A stretch of 64,000 nt of DNA from Gemmatimonadota bacterium (GCA_028287235.1 JAQBQB010000026.1:1-64000), one strand, 5' to 3'. Shown: positions 1 through 8,824, counted from the first letter of the stretch. Numbers and translations are program-made. The notes: generated from the letters alone by a model not told the origin.

Positions 1-112
1 CGAACTGAATCGGACTCGTGTTGGCCATTTCACTCGTCTCCTGAGCCGCGACATTCGCGCTCGCGAGAACAGTGAACCCCAGTACCGCAGCACCCGTAAG
101 AAAACGCTTCAT
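1..112 (-). CDS. Secreted protein, N-terminal part only (runs off left edge)
   Basis: Only the 5' end is inside the window. An ATG at 112 (minus strand) follows an AGAGGA ribosome site a few bases upstream. The 37 visible residues form a standard Sec signal peptide: MKRFL, a hydrophobic stretch of about 17 residues, then NVAAQ as a likely cleavage region, followed by polar ETSEMANTSP. It is therefore probably exported to the periplasm or outer membrane. The mature domain is missing, so no family can be assigned. Confidence 0.6.
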   Translation of the reverse strand, partial: MKRFLTGAAVLGFTVLASANVAAQETSEMANTSPIQF

Positions 113-535
113 AAGTTCCTCTCAGTCTTTATTGAAGGCCACGTTATGCGACTGCGAAACCAGCGTCGCCCTTGTCCAAAAGGCAAAAAGGAAGCCGTTC
201 GTTCCGGACATAACGGACTCTTCACGCGTCGCGTCCGCTACAAACACCGGGCGTAGAAGACGTTGTGATTCGAAGCGTACATAGCATCATCGCCGCGATG
301 CGTCCTTTCATGCGCAGCTCGGTCGACGTTCAAACGTTTCCGAAAAGCTCGGCACGGATCTCTGGTCTCGAGCGCAATCGGGAATACACGAAACTGCCCG
401 CGCACATGTTCGCCGGAATCGGCGCTGTGTCACGGGCAGTTTGACAAAATCAGATGCGATGATGCGCGCAGATGATTCGACGCTTTTGCTGAATCGCATG
501 CACTCGACGACCTCTCACAGGTCGTCGTCCAGCAC
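113..535. other. Gene-poor stretch with one inverted repeat
   Basis: No convincing protein gene is present: the short open frames are arginine/serine-rich shadows without ribosome sites. The stretch holds the promoter region of the minus-strand gene starting at 112. It also has a perfect 10-bp inverted repeat, AAACTGCCCG at 391-400 and CGGGCAGTTT at 433-442, and the hairpin at 505-527. Nothing else is recognisable. Confidence 0.5.
505..527 (-). terminator. Possible hairpin terminator after the 536-1123 gene
   Basis: A perfect 9-bp stem (CGACGACCT / AGGTCGTCG) with a 5-base loop sits 9 bases past the stop codon of the minus-strand barrel gene. There is no clear T tract on the downstream side, so termination is inferred from position and stem strength only. 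Confidence 0.4.
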
Positions 536-1123
536 TTAGAACGTGATGCCGACGCTGATCGGAAGAAACTGCAGTGACTTCGGATTGCTGGAAGCCACGT
601 CGCCTACGTCCGAGCCATGAATCACGTTGTGGTAACGCGCTTCGATGAACGTCGCGAACCCCGTGAGCTGGAACTTGAATCCGACACCGGCGTTCAGACC
701 GAACTTCGTACCGCTCACGTGCAGATCACTGTTCGGATCCTTGAACCGCTCGTTGTACGCACCGACGCCGCCGATGACATAGAACTTCGTCGGCAGTGCG
801 GCGCCGAACGTGTACACGACATTCGCCGTACCATCGATGATGCGAAGATCCGCCGGATCGGCGACCCCGCTCTTGTGTTGAAGTTGGTGCCACTGTCCGT
901 CGATGCGAAAGCTCACAGGCACCAGCGGCACCCCGATCGTCACCAGCGCACCGGCATTCCATCCAGTCTTGTTGAAGTCCTTCAGATCGCTGAGCGGTAC
1001 CGTCGCACCGCCCATGATGCCGAATCGCACCGGGCTGCTGACGATGGCTTGCGCCGAAAGCGGCGCGGCGGCCGCGGAAAGAATGAGCCCCCAAACGGCG
1101 GCATTGATCGCCGTACGATTCAT
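536..1123 (-). CDS. Small outer-membrane beta-barrel protein
   Basis: 195 residues. The start ATG at 1123 is chosen because a signal peptide (MNRTAINAAVWGLILSAAAA, cleavage near PLSAQA) begins there and an AGGGGG ribosome site lies just upstream; the reading frame extends further 5' without coding character. The mature part alternates short hydrophobic strands and Gly/Asn turns and ends with an aromatic residue (ISVGITF). This is typical of porin-like barrels assembled in the outer membrane. The segment FIEARYHNV and the end PISVGITF resemble VEARYHTV and PISFGLVF in the barrel gene at 8222-8755, so the two are probably paralogues. Ligand and role are unknown. Confidence 0.7.
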   Translation of the reverse strand: MNRTAINAAVWGLILSAAAAPLSAQAIVSSPVRFGIMGGATVPLSDLKDFNKTGWNAGALVTIGVPLVPVSFRIDGQWHQLQHKSGVADPADLRIIDGTANVVYTFGAALPTKFYVIGGVGAYNERFKDPNSDLHVSGTKFGLNAGVGFKFQLTGFATFIEARYHNVIHGSDVGDVASSNPKSLQFLPISVGITF

Positions 1124-1364
1124 AGCAAATCCCCCTGACAGTTCATGAGTCGCGGTCCTGGGCGCTGCCGACGATGCACCAGCGCCTGAAGAGCCGTCCG
1201 GCACGTGCCGGTCAACGCTTTCAGTGCAAGAAGCACGCATATCGAACGGTCCCGACGGAGAAAAGTTCGCCGTGCGCGCCATCCTACAGACGCTCGGGGC
1301 CCAGGAAAGTTTGGGAGAGGAGCTTTTTATTGGTGAGTTCGGTCACATTTCGCGCCGGACCGCG

Positions 1365-1859
1365 TCACGCCGCACAATCCATCGTGCCCGCACGCAACAC
1401 GCGCGCAACGCACACCTCGGCGCACCCGAAGCGACGCGCGCACGAGGCGCAGTCGCGGCGAATCTTTTCCGGATAGCGCGCGCGCTCGGTGACCGCATAT
1501 CCGATCGACTCGAAGAATCCCGCGGTCATCGTGAGTGCGAACAACTCGTCGATCCCGCGCATGCGTGCCAGCGTCTCGAGCTCTGCGACAATGCGTTTGC
1601 CCAGTCCGGCCCCGTGCGCATCGCGCGCCACCGCGAGCGATGCGACCTCCGCCAGCGACGGAGAGTATTCCTTGAGCGCGCCGCACGCGCGAACACGTCC
1701 GCGCGCATCCGCTGCGACCACGAAATCCTCGAGGGCGAGCATCACACGCTCGGCGCTGATCGGCAGCATCACGCTGTCGGATGCATAGTCGTTCACCAGG
1801 GCGACGATGGCAGCAACATCCGCGGGCTGCGCCATGCGCAGGGAGATCTGCTCTCTCAT
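1365..1859 (-). CDS. GNAT N-acetyltransferase, probable short N-acetylglutamate synthase
   Basis: 164 residues with a GNAT fold: motif A is seen as VASLAVARDAHGAGLGKRIV (acetyl-CoA pyrophosphate loop around residues 73-92), followed by a beta strand LFALTMTAGFFESIGY typical of the family's C-terminal half. It is the last gene of the argC-argB-argD run and its ATG overlaps the argD stop by 4 bases. This strongly suggests it acetylates glutamate in the first step of arginine synthesis. Stand-alone GNAT-type synthases of about 150-170 residues are known in bacteria. The C-terminus carries several cysteines (CASCARRFGCAEVC), unusual for the family. The glutamate substrate is inferred from context. 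Confidence 0.75.
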   Translation of the reverse strand: MREQISLRMAQPADVAAIVALVNDYASDSVMLPISAERVMLALEDFVVAADARGRVRACGALKEYSPSLAEVASLAVARDAHGAGLGKRIVAELETLARMRGIDELFALTMTAGFFESIGYAVTERARYPEKIRRDCASCARRFGCAEVCVARVLRAGTMDCAA

Positions 1860-3070
1860 GACAGCGCCTTCTCCAACTGGTCTACGCCATACGCGAGCTC
1901 CTCGCGCGTCGCGATGAGCGGCGGCAGGAGCCGCACCGTGTAATCGCCCGCGGTCAGCATCAGGAGCCCGGCCTCGCGCGCGCTCGCGAGGATCTCGCCC
2001 GCGGGCCGCGTGACATCGATTCCCCAGATGTATCCCACACCGCGCACCGCGCGAATCTCATCGCGTCGTGCGGCCAGCGCGCGCAGCGACTCGCCGAGCC
2101 ACGCGCCGTTCTCGCGCACGCGCGCGAGCAGTGCGGGATCCGACAGTCGATCGAATACATGCTTCGCGACGGTCGAGACGAACGGACCGCCGCCGAACGT
2201 GGTTCCGTGATCGCCAGGCTGCACCGCCGCGGCGATCTCCGCGGTCATGAGTATCGCACCCATCGGCAACCCGCCCGCCAGCGGCTTCGCGAGCGTCACC
2301 ACATCCGGCACGACGTCGGTGCGCTCGTACGCGAACAGCCATCCCGTGCGTCCGAGCCCGCACTGCACCTCGTCGAAGATCAGCGCGACGTTTCGCTCGC
2401 GCGTGAGCGCTCGTAGCGCGTTGAGGAACGCGGGCTCGAGCACGCGCACGCCTCCCTCGCCCTGTACGGGCTCGACGATCACCGCCGCAACGGTCTCTCG
2501 ATCGAGCATGCGTGACAGCTCGCCGATATCGCGCTCGGCGATCGAGATTCCAGCCGCGAGCGGACGAAAGGGCGCGCGATATTGTGGCCGGTCCGTGGCC
2601 GCGAGCGTCGCGAACAGCCTGCCGTGAAAGCCGCCGCGCAGCGCGATGATCTCGTGCTTGTCCGCTCCGCCTACCTCGCGCCCCCATCGGCGTACGAGCT
2701 TGAACGCGCCCTCATTCGCCTCCGCACCCGAGTTGCAGAAGAACACACTCGACGCGAACGACCGAGCGACCAGCGCCTCCGCGAGCGCGAGCCCCGGTGC
2801 CGAGTGAAAGAGATTCGACGTGTGCAGCACGCCGCTTTCGAGCGCTCCGCGAATCGCATCGGCAATGCCCGCGTCGTTGTAGCCGAGCGCGTTCACACCG
2901 ATGCCGCTGGTGAAATCGAGATAGCTGCGGCCGTCTGCGGCGAAGAGTCGCGATCCCTCCCCGCGCACGATCTCGACGGGGAAGCGCTTGTAGACCGGAA
3001 GGATCGCGAGCGACTCGTCGTCGCGCTGCGTGGATGGCGTGCTGGCCATGACTACGGGCAACGTCGTCAT
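1856..3070 (-). CDS. argD: Acetylornithine aminotransferase
   Basis: 404 residues, class-III PLP-dependent aminotransferase. It transfers an amino group from glutamate to N-acetylglutamate semialdehyde, giving N-acetylornithine. Visible family features are LDFTSGIGVNALGYND near the N-terminus, FFCNSGAEANEGAFK (phosphate-binding turn), IFDEVQCGLGRTG with the ring-contacting Asp, and TLAKPLAGGLPMGA with the Schiff-base Lys. Length is normal. ATGA overlaps join it to argB upstream and to the acetyltransferase downstream, so the four genes are translationally coupled. A role in lysine synthesis as well cannot be excluded. Confidence 0.93.
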   Translation of the reverse strand: MTTLPVVMASTPSTQRDDESLAILPVYKRFPVEIVRGEGSRLFAADGRSYLDFTSGIGVNALGYNDAGIADAIRGALESGVLHTSNLFHSAPGLALAEALVARSFASSVFFCNSGAEANEGAFKLVRRWGREVGGADKHEIIALRGGFHGRLFATLAATDRPQYRAPFRPLAAGISIAERDIGELSRMLDRETVAAVIVEPVQGEGGVRVLEPAFLNALRALTRERNVALIFDEVQCGLGRTGWLFAYERTDVVPDVVTLAKPLAGGLPMGAILMTAEIAAAVQPGDHGTTFGGGPFVSTVAKHVFDRLSDPALLARVRENGAWLGESLRALAARRDEIRAVRGVGYIWGIDVTRPAGEILASAREAGLLMLTAGDYTVRLLPPLIATREELAYGVDQLEKALS

Positions 3071-3831
3071 GCGAGCTGCGCGGTCGCAACGAGCGTGGTC
3101 CCCACCGCGTGGTCCAGCAGCGCGTCGAGCCCTCCAATGCGCACTTGCGGCACGCCGCGGCGAAGCGCGTCGAGCGCGGCGCGCAGCTTGGTCGCCATCC
3201 CCTCCGTCGCGATCCCTCGCTCGATCGCCTGCGCGGCGTCATCCTCCGTCAGCGACGCTGCCGCCACACCATCGATCAGTACCCCGGACACATCGGAGAT
3301 GAGAAGCAGCTCCTCCGCCCCCAGCGATGCCGCGATCGCCGCCGCCGCATCATCGGCGTTCACGTTGAGCGCGCCGCCCTGCACGGATTCTCCATCGCAC
3401 GACACCGGCGAGATGACCGGGAGATAGCCGCCGGCGAGCAGCGTGCGCAGTAGCGCACCGTTCACCTCCACCACGCGCCCCACCTTCCCGAGCACGTCCG
3501 CATCGAGCGCCCGCGCGACGAGCAGCGCGCCATCCTCGCCGGACAGGCCCACCGCCTGAATTCCCTTAGTACTAAGAGAGCTCACGAGCTGCTTGTTCGC
3601 CACGCCCGAGAGCGCCATTCTCAGCACTTCAATATCAGTGTCCGTTGTCACGCGCCTGCCAGCGACGAAGCGCGGTGCGCCGCCGAGCTGCGTCTGCAGC
3701 GCAGAGATCGTGTCGCCACCGCCGTGCACCACGCAGAAGCTCGCGGGCGCATCCGACCAGAGCGTCGCAAGCGCGCCCGCGAGAGCCGCGTCGCGCTGTA
3801 CGCGTCCCCCCACCTTGATCACGCGCATCAT
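3067..3831 (-). CDS. argB: Acetylglutamate kinase
   Basis: 254 residues, amino-acid kinase family. It phosphorylates N-acetylglutamate with ATP, the second step of arginine synthesis. The N-terminal VIKVGGRV strand, the HGGGD loop, GRRVTTDTDIEVLRMALSG and the C-terminal ISDVSGVLIDG/GMATKLRAAL segments match the family. The ATG at 3831 overlaps the argC stop (ATGA), so that start is preferred over the adjacent in-frame ATG at 3828. The protein lacks the N-terminal helix of hexameric, arginine-inhibited kinases. Control may therefore rest on ArgR, which is an inference. A perfect AT-rich palindrome, CTTAGTACTAAG, lies inside the gene near 3570. Confidence 0.93.
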   Translation of the reverse strand: MMRVIKVGGRVQRDAALAGALATLWSDAPASFCVVHGGGDTISALQTQLGGAPRFVAGRRVTTDTDIEVLRMALSGVANKQLVSSLSTKGIQAVGLSGEDGALLVARALDADVLGKVGRVVEVNGALLRTLLAGGYLPVISPVSCDGESVQGGALNVNADDAAAAIAASLGAEELLLISDVSGVLIDGVAAASLTEDDAAQAIERGIATEGMATKLRAALDALRRGVPQVRIGGLDALLDHAVGTTLVATAQLA

Positions 3832-4799
3832 ACGGGAAGCCCCATCGTCTCCTCGAGCCCCAGCAGCAGGTTCGCGTTCTGCAGCGCCTGTCCCGCCGCT
3901 CCCTTCACGAGGTTGTCGATCGCGGCAACGATGATCACCGTCGGCGCACGCACGCCCGCCGCCATCGTCGCGGTGATGCGCACGACGTTCCGGTGCACGA
4001 CATCCCGCAGCGATGGAATCTCCGCGCTCACCTCGATGAAGGGCTCCCCCTCATAGTGCTCGCGCCACGGCGCCAGCACATCCACGAGGGGCTCGGTCAC
4101 CGGCACCGTGATCGTCGCCAGGATTCCGCGCGCCACGGGAAGCAGGTGCGGCGTGAAGATGAGATCCGCATCGCAGTCGAGCGATGCGAGTACCGCACGC
4201 ATCTCGGCGAGATGCCGGTGCTCGTTCCCGATCGCGTATGGACGAAAATCGTCGGCGACCTCGGCGAACATCAGCTCGCGCCTGGGAGTGAACCCCGCGC
4301 CGGTGACGCCGCTGGCTGCGTTCACCGTGATCGTAGCCCCGGGCGCCACGAGCCCGCGCACGAGCAGCGGCAGCAACGCCAGCAGCGTCACCGTGGGATA
4401 GCATCCGGGATTGGCCACGATCTCCGCGCCGCGAACGGTGTCCCTCGCAAGCTCGGTGAGCCCGTACGGAACGCTCCCCGAGCCGAGCGCGATCCCGTTG
4501 CCGGGACGCAGATCGGCCGAGAGGTCTACGACCTTCGCGCCGGCATCGTGCGCCGCGCGCACCCACGACGCCGATGCGCCGTGCGGGAGCGCGCTGAACA
4601 CCAGCTGCGCGTCGCCCAGCCTGGCGTCTTCGGCCGCGACGAAGGCCACGTCCTGTCCGCCGAAGCGCGCACGAGAGCCCTGCCGGTCGCTCGCGGTCGC
4701 GAACACCAGCCGCGCGCAGGGATGCCGGGCCACGAGCTCGCACAGCTCGCGCCCCGCGTATCCACTGGCCCCCAGAACTCCAATCGCAAGTTTATGCAC
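3828..4799 (-). CDS. argC: N-acetyl-gamma-glutamyl-phosphate reductase
   Basis: 323 residues. It reduces acetylglutamyl phosphate to the semialdehyde with NADPH. The Rossmann motif GVLGASGYAGREL is at residues 7-19 and the catalytic Cys is in NPGCYPT (Cys133). The start is a GTG at 4799: the frame is open further upstream, but the Rossmann fold begins exactly here and upstream residues look non-coding. The start codon lies inside the right side of an inverted repeat (4791-4813) proposed as an ArgR operator, so the repressor could block both transcription and start-site access. First gene of the four-gene arg operon and divergent from argR. Confidence 0.92.
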   Translation of the reverse strand: MHKLAIGVLGASGYAGRELCELVARHPCARLVFATASDRQGSRARFGGQDVAFVAAEDARLGDAQLVFSALPHGASASWVRAAHDAGAKVVDLSADLRPGNGIALGSGSVPYGLTELARDTVRGAEIVANPGCYPTVTLLALLPLLVRGLVAPGATITVNAASGVTGAGFTPRRELMFAEVADDFRPYAIGNEHRHLAEMRAVLASLDCDADLIFTPHLLPVARGILATITVPVTEPLVDVLAPWREHYEGEPFIEVSAEIPSLRDVVHRNVVRITATMAAGVRAPTVIIVAAIDNLVKGAAGQALQNANLLLGLEETMGLPV

Positions 4800-4813
4800 A
4801 CCGAATGCATAAA
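4791..4813. promoter_or_regulatory. Candidate ArgR operator between argC and argR
   Basis: A perfect inverted repeat, TTTATGCA-N7-TGCATAAA, overlaps the argC start codon and lies 66 bases before argR. The core TATGCA-N7-TGCATA recurs with one change at the argG promoter (5390-5408). These are the only two arg transcription-control regions in the window. The pattern fits an ArgR site, but the exact motif differs from the enterobacterial ARG box, so binding is inferred. Confidence 0.65.
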
Positions 4814-4878
4814 ATTGCCGAGCCCCCGTGTCAATGGCGCCCTCTCGCCGCGGCCCGGCTCCATCGCTATTCTCCGCC

Positions 4879-5343
4879 ATGGCCAACAAACGAGAACGGC
4901 AGGCGACGATCCGCGGCGTCATCGATTCCCGCCCGATCGAAAACCAGGAGGAGCTTCGAAAACAGCTCCGCCAGCGCGGGTGGGATGTCACGCAGTCCAC
5001 GCTGTCCCGCGACCTTCGCGAGATGCGGGTCTCGCGAATCCCCTATCAGGGTGGCAGCTCACGCTACGCCATCACCTCCGAGGACACGGACGCGCGCCCC
5101 CCTCTGCAGGCGCTGCTCCCTCCGCTCTACACCGCGATCGACGGCGTCGGCGAGCTCATCGTATTGCACACGCTGCCGGGCGGCGCGCAGCCGATCGGCG
5201 TTGCCCTCGATGCCGAAGAATGGCCCGAGGTGATGGGCACGATCGCCGGCGATGACACGGTGCTGATCATCTGCCGCTCCACCACCGCCATGGAAAAGGT
5301 GATCAAGCGCCTCAAATCAGTTGCCGGCCCGCCCCCCGTCTGA
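4879..5343 (+). CDS. argR: Arginine repressor
   Basis: 154 residues, normal ArgR length. The N-terminal winged helix ([20 protein letters not shown] ... [12 protein letters not shown]) binds DNA. The C-terminal half ([13 protein letters not shown] ... [11 protein letters not shown]) is the hexamerising, arginine-binding domain with its conserved Gly-Asp-Asp-Thr. The ATG at 4879 (MANKRERQ) is chosen because the helix starts there and the frame upstream is proline/arginine-rich without a ribosome site. It sits between the two arg transcription units and is divergent from argC. It probably represses argCBD, argGH and itself through the inverted repeats at 4791 and 5387. Confidence 0.93.
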   Translation: MANKRERQATIRGVIDSRPIENQEELRKQLRQRGWDVTQSTLSRDLREMRVSRIPYQGGSSRYAITSEDTDARPPLQALLPPLYTAIDGVGELIVLHTLPGGAQPIGVALDAEEWPEVMGTIAGDDTVLIICRSTTAMEKVIKRLKSVAGPPPV

Positions 5344-5361
5344 GCCTCCGCGGCCCACCGC

Positions 5362-5390
5362 TTGACAGGGCCTGCGCCCATCCGCTAAAT
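5362..5390 (+). promoter_or_regulatory. Probable sigma-70-type promoter of argG
   Basis: TTGACA at 5362-5367 is followed after 17 bases by CTAAAT at 5385-5390. The -10 overlaps the inverted repeat at 5387-5411, so a bound repressor would exclude polymerase. The -10 is a weak match; the -35 is perfect. Confidence 0.55.
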
Positions 5391-5411
5391 ATGCAGAAGT
5401 TGCGCATATTT
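5387..5411. promoter_or_regulatory. Candidate ArgR operator at argG
   Basis: Perfect 8-bp arms AAATATGC (5387-5394) and GCATATTT (5404-5411). Aligned as TATGCA-N7-CGCATA it has the same geometry as the site at 4791-4813. It overlaps the -10 element and probable start of transcription of argG and ends 22 bases before the argG ATG. Confidence 0.62.
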
Positions 5412-5432
5412 ATTCCTGATCGCGGAGACGGC

Positions 5433-6710
5433 ATGATTCGCAAGATTGCGCTCGCCTACTCGGGGGGCCTCGACACTTCCATCATCGTTCCCTGGCTGCG
5501 CGAGCGCTACGACGCCGAGATCATCTGCGTCGCCGCTGACATCGGCCAGGGTGACGAGCTCGATGGCGTTCGCGCAAAGGCGATCGCCTCCGGCGCAGAC
5601 GAATGCTTCATCGAGGACATGCGCGAGGAGTTCGTCACCGATTACATCTGGCCAACACTCCGCTCCGGCGCGATCTACGGCCGCAAGTACCTTCTCGGCA
5701 CCTCGATGGCGCGCCCGCTCATCGCGAAGCGCCAGGTCGACGTCGCACGCGCCGTCGGCGCCGATGCGCTCGCCCACGGATGCACCGGCAAGGGAAACGA
5801 CCAGGTGCGCTTCGAGCTCACGTACGCCGCTTTCGCTCCCGAGCTACCGGTCATCGCGCCATGGCGCGAGTGGGACATCCGGAGCCGCGAGGACGCCCTC
5901 GCCTACGCCGCCGCGCACAACGTCCCGGTCTCCGCGACCACCGCCAAGATCTACTCGCGCGATCGCAATCTCTGGCACGTCTCGCACGAGGGCGGAATTC
6001 TCGAAAATCCCAACGCCGTCCCGCCGGCGGACCTCTTCCTTCTCACCGCCGACCCGGCAAGCGCGCCGAATACACCGGAAGACGTCAGCATAGGCTTCCA
6101 CGCCGGCACCCCGGTATCCGTCAACAATCAGAAGCTCGGCCCGGTCGAATTGGTCGAGAAGCTCAACCAGATCGGCGGCACACACGGCGTCGGACGAATC
6201 GACCTCGTCGAAGATCGCCTGATCGGAATGAAGTCCCGCGGCATTTACGAGACCCCTGGCGGAACACTCCTCCAGCTGGCGCACTCCGAGCTCGAGCAGC
6301 TCGTGCTCGACCGCCGCACTCTCTCTGCCAAAGACCTGATAGCGCCGCGCTACGCGGACCTCGTGTACGAGGGCCGCTGGTGGACGACGGAGCGCGAGGC
6401 CTACGACGCCTTCGTTCACGCGACGCAGCAGCGCGTCACGGGCACGATCACGCTGCGCCTCTTCAAGGGATCGGTCACCATCGCCGGACGCGAGAGCGCT
6501 GAGGCATTGTACGATGAGCGCTTCGTCACCTTCGGCGAGGACGACGTCTACCAGCAGAGCGACGCGGCGGGCTTCATTCGCCTTTTCGCCTTGCCCGCCC
6601 GCGTGCGCGCCATCAAGGATCAGGAGATGGGGCTCACACCCATTCCGTCGCCGGTAACCCAGGCATCCATCGAGGAAGCGGCGGACGAGCCCGCGCTTCA
6701 ACCGGCGTGA
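5433..6710 (+). CDS. argG: Argininosuccinate synthase
   Basis: 425 residues. It joins citrulline and aspartate using ATP. The ATP-binding loop [13 protein letters not shown] opens the protein at residues 4-16, and [13 protein letters not shown] and the C-terminal [16 protein letters not shown] segments are family hallmarks. The ATG at 5433 is chosen over an in-frame ATG at 5391, because the latter lies inside the operator and the earlier residues are not conserved in style; GGAGA at 5424 serves the chosen start. The gene is followed by argH with a GTGA overlap, forming one unit. A 15-residue acidic tail ends the protein. Confidence 0.94.
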   Translation: MIRKIALAYSGGLDTSIIVPWLRERYDAEIICVAADIGQGDELDGVRAKAIASGADECFIEDMREEFVTDYIWPTLRSGAIYGRKYLLGTSMARPLIAKRQVDVARAVGADALAHGCTGKGNDQVRFELTYAAFAPELPVIAPWREWDIRSREDALAYAAAHNVPVSATTAKIYSRDRNLWHVSHEGGILENPNAVPPADLFLLTADPASAPNTPEDVSIGFHAGTPVSVNNQKLGPVELVEKLNQIGGTHGVGRIDLVEDRLIGMKSRGIYETPGGTLLQLAHSELEQLVLDRRTLSAKDLIAPRYADLVYEGRWWTTEREAYDAFVHATQQRVTGTITLRLFKGSVTIAGRESAEALYDERFVTFGEDDVYQQSDAAGFIRLFALPARVRAIKDQEMGLTPIPSPVTQASIEEAADEPALQPA

Positions 6711-8107
6711 CGACGGTGACCTTCGCGGCCGCGTCTGCCAAATCGCACAAGCTGTGGGGGGGCCGCTTCGCCGGCGGTCCCGCCCCGGCGTTCGACGCGC
6801 TCAACAACTCCATCGGCATCGATTTCCGTCTGTGGCCGTTCGACGTTCAGCTCTCGAAGGCGTGGGCGATGGCGCTGTACAAGGCCAACGTGCTCACGCT
6901 TGACGAGTGTCGCGAGATCGAGCGCGGACTGGACGCCGTTTCTGCGCGCCTTGATGCGGGCGAGCAACCGGGTGAGGGCGACGAGGATGTACATACGCTC
7001 ATCGACCGCCTCCTGCACTCCGAGGTCGGTGACGTCGCATCGAAGCTCCACACGGGTCGCAGTCGCAACGACCAAGTCGCGACGGCAACGCGCCTGTGGT
7101 CCATGGAAGCGGCGAATCGTCTCGACGCAGCTGTCCGCGCCCTGCAGCAGGTGATGATTGACCAAGCGCACGGGCTCGAGACGGCGCTCATGCCGTCGTA
7201 CACGCACATGCAGCGCGCCATTCCCGTATCGGGCGCGCATTGGATGCTGTCACATTTCTGGCCGCTCGAGCGCGATCGCGTGCGTCTTCGCGCGTCGCAA
7301 CGGTCGGCCGGTGTGCTGCCGCTCGGCTCTGGCGCGGTAGCCGGGTGCGCGTATCCGATCTCCCGCGTGCTGTTACAGGGAAGCCTCGGGTTCGGCGCGG
7401 TGACGCAGAATTCCATCGACGCGGTGAGCGATCGCGATTTCGTGGCCGAGCTGTTGTTCGCGTCGACGATGATCGGAACGCACCTTTCGCGCTTCGCCGA
7501 GGATCTCATCATTTACGGCTCGAGCGAGTTTGGATTCGTGCAGTTCGGCGACTCGTTCACGTCGGGCTCGAGCATGATGCCGCAGAAGCGGAACCCCGAC
7601 GCGCTCGAGCTGGCGCGTGGATCCGCGGCCCGCATGCTCGGCAACCTGACCACGCTGTTGGCAACCCTCAAAGGGCTGCCGAGCAGCTACAACAAGGATC
7701 TTCAGGACGACAAGCGCGTGTTGTTCGACGCTGTCGACACCTTGTTGCTCGTGTTGCCCGCCGTTGCCGGCGCGCTGGCCGAGTGCGAGTTCAAGCCGCA
7801 GCGCATGAAGGCCGCGCTGTCGAGCACGATGATGGCGACGGATCTCGCCGACTATCTCGTGCGCAAGGGTGCCACGTTCCGCGAGGCGCACGGTGCGGTG
7901 GGGCGGTTGGTGCGTCAGAGCGAGGAGGAAAAGTCCGAGCTCCACACGCTGCCGCTGTCGGCGTTCACCGCCGCGCACGTGCTGTTCGAGCAGGACGTCT
8001 TCGACGCGCTGTCGGCGCACGCGTCCGTCGAGCATCGCGAAGTCGAAGGTGGAACGGGCCCTGTTTCCGTACGCGCGCAGATCGAGTCGGCGCAGAAGGC
8101 CCTTTAA
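6707..8107 (+). CDS. argH: Argininosuccinate lyase
   Basis: 466 residues, fumarase/aspartase superfamily. It splits argininosuccinate into arginine and fumarate. Visible motifs are KLWGGRF near residue 15, [33 protein letters not shown], and the mobile catalytic loop [12 protein letters not shown] with the active Ser. The GTG start at 6707 overlaps the argG TGA. Length is normal. It closes the plus-strand arginine unit, and a long hairpin (8110-8208) begins right after its stop. Confidence 0.94.
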   Translation: MTTVTFAAASAKSHKLWGGRFAGGPAPAFDALNNSIGIDFRLWPFDVQLSKAWAMALYKANVLTLDECREIERGLDAVSARLDAGEQPGEGDEDVHTLIDRLLHSEVGDVASKLHTGRSRNDQVATATRLWSMEAANRLDAAVRALQQVMIDQAHGLETALMPSYTHMQRAIPVSGAHWMLSHFWPLERDRVRLRASQRSAGVLPLGSGAVAGCAYPISRVLLQGSLGFGAVTQNSIDAVSDRDFVAELLFASTMIGTHLSRFAEDLIIYGSSEFGFVQFGDSFTSGSSMMPQKRNPDALELARGSAARMLGNLTTLLATLKGLPSSYNKDLQDDKRVLFDAVDTLLLVLPAVAGALAECEFKPQRMKAALSSTMMATDLADYLVRKGATFREAHGAVGRLVRQSEEEKSELHTLPLSAFTAAHVLFEQDVFDALSAHASVEHREVEGGTGPVSVRAQIESAQKAL

Positions 8108-8109
8108 CA

Positions 8110-8208
8110 GCACTAACGCAGACGACGAGCGACGAACAGACGAGCGCGGACCGCGGAGAGATGCTTTCCCCGCGGTCCGCGCTTGTCTGTTCGGGTCTGC
8201 GTTAGTGC
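8110..8208. repeat. Long imperfect hairpin between convergent genes
   Basis: Outer arms of 14 bp (8110-8123 / 8195-8208) pair perfectly. Inner arms of 23 bp (8134-8156 / 8170-8192) pair with a single G-T wobble, leaving a loop of about 13 bases and a bulge (8124-8133). The word GACGAGCG is repeated at 8124 and 8139. It lies between argH and the convergent barrel gene, so it may act as a two-way terminator, though no T tract flanks it. Confidence 0.75.
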
Positions 8209-8221
8209 AGTTGTGCGGGTA

Positions 8222-8755
8222 TTAGAACACCAAGCCAAACGAGATCGGCACGAACTTCACGTCGACGTTCGACACGGTGTGATATCGCGCCTCGACGTAC
8301 GCGGAGAAGCCGCTGAGCGGAAATTTGAATCCGCCGCCGATGTTGTAACCGACGTTGCTTTGGCTCTCGAAGTCGAAGAACGGCTCTTTGGTGCTGTAGT
8401 AGCCGATGCCGCCGATGAGATAGAGCGTATTGCTCTGCGTTCTGCTCGGCTGGATCAGGTTGTACGTCACGTTGCCGGTGATTCCGCCGGCGTGCGATTT
8501 GTCGCTGCCGAACTTCTCGCTGAACTCGTTGTAGATCCCTTCAGCTCGAAACCCGAGCGCGGAGGCCGGCTGTTCCATACCAACGCCGACCATGAAGTTA
8601 TAGCTGGTGTCGTTCCGATCGCCGAAGGAGCCGGCGGCCAGGGATGCACCGGCGGCGAGGTTGTAGTGGATGCTGGTCGTCGATTGCGCGCTCGCCAGAA
8701 CGGGAGCGGAGAGGGCGAGGGCGAGCAGTGCCCCGGAGCGGAGCATTCGTGGCAT
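8222..8755 (-). CDS. Small outer-membrane beta-barrel protein
   Basis: 177 residues. ATG at 8755 with GGAGAACC upstream. A signal peptide (MPRMLRSGALLALALSAPVL, cleavage after ASAQ near residue 24) is followed by alternating beta-strand sequence, and the protein ends in Phe (ISFGLVF), the usual last residue of barrels recognised by the Bam machinery. The C-terminal third resembles the barrel gene at 536-1123, suggesting an old duplication on either side of the arginine block. Ligand unknown. Its promoter region probably includes the 16-bp palindrome at 8825-8840. Confidence 0.7.
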   Translation of the reverse strand: MPRMLRSGALLALALSAPVLASAQSTTSIHYNLAAGASLAAGSFGDRNDTSYNFMVGVGMEQPASALGFRAEGIYNEFSEKFGSDKSHAGGITGNVTYNLIQPSRTQSNTLYLIGGIGYYSTKEPFFDFESQSNVGYNIGGGFKFPLSGFSAYVEARYHTVSNVDVKFVPISFGLVF

Positions 8756-8824
8756 TGGTTCTCCGAATTGATGTTGGCGATTGCCCGGTGCCTGTTCCGT
8801 GCCGCTTGAATTGGATTGCCATCA

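Noticed and set aside
308-499. 63-residue minus-strand frame in the gene-poor stretch
   Set aside because: No ribosome site, Arg/Ser-rich, and crossed by the inverted repeat at 391-442.
1224-1943. 239-residue plus-strand frame opposite the acetyltransferase
   Set aside because: Arg/His/Ala shadow composition; the opposite strand carries a recognisable GNAT domain.
5391-5432. Upstream ATG at 5391 as the argG start
   Set aside because: It lies inside the operator and near the probable transcription start; the ATG at 5433 has a ribosome site and begins directly at the conserved domain.
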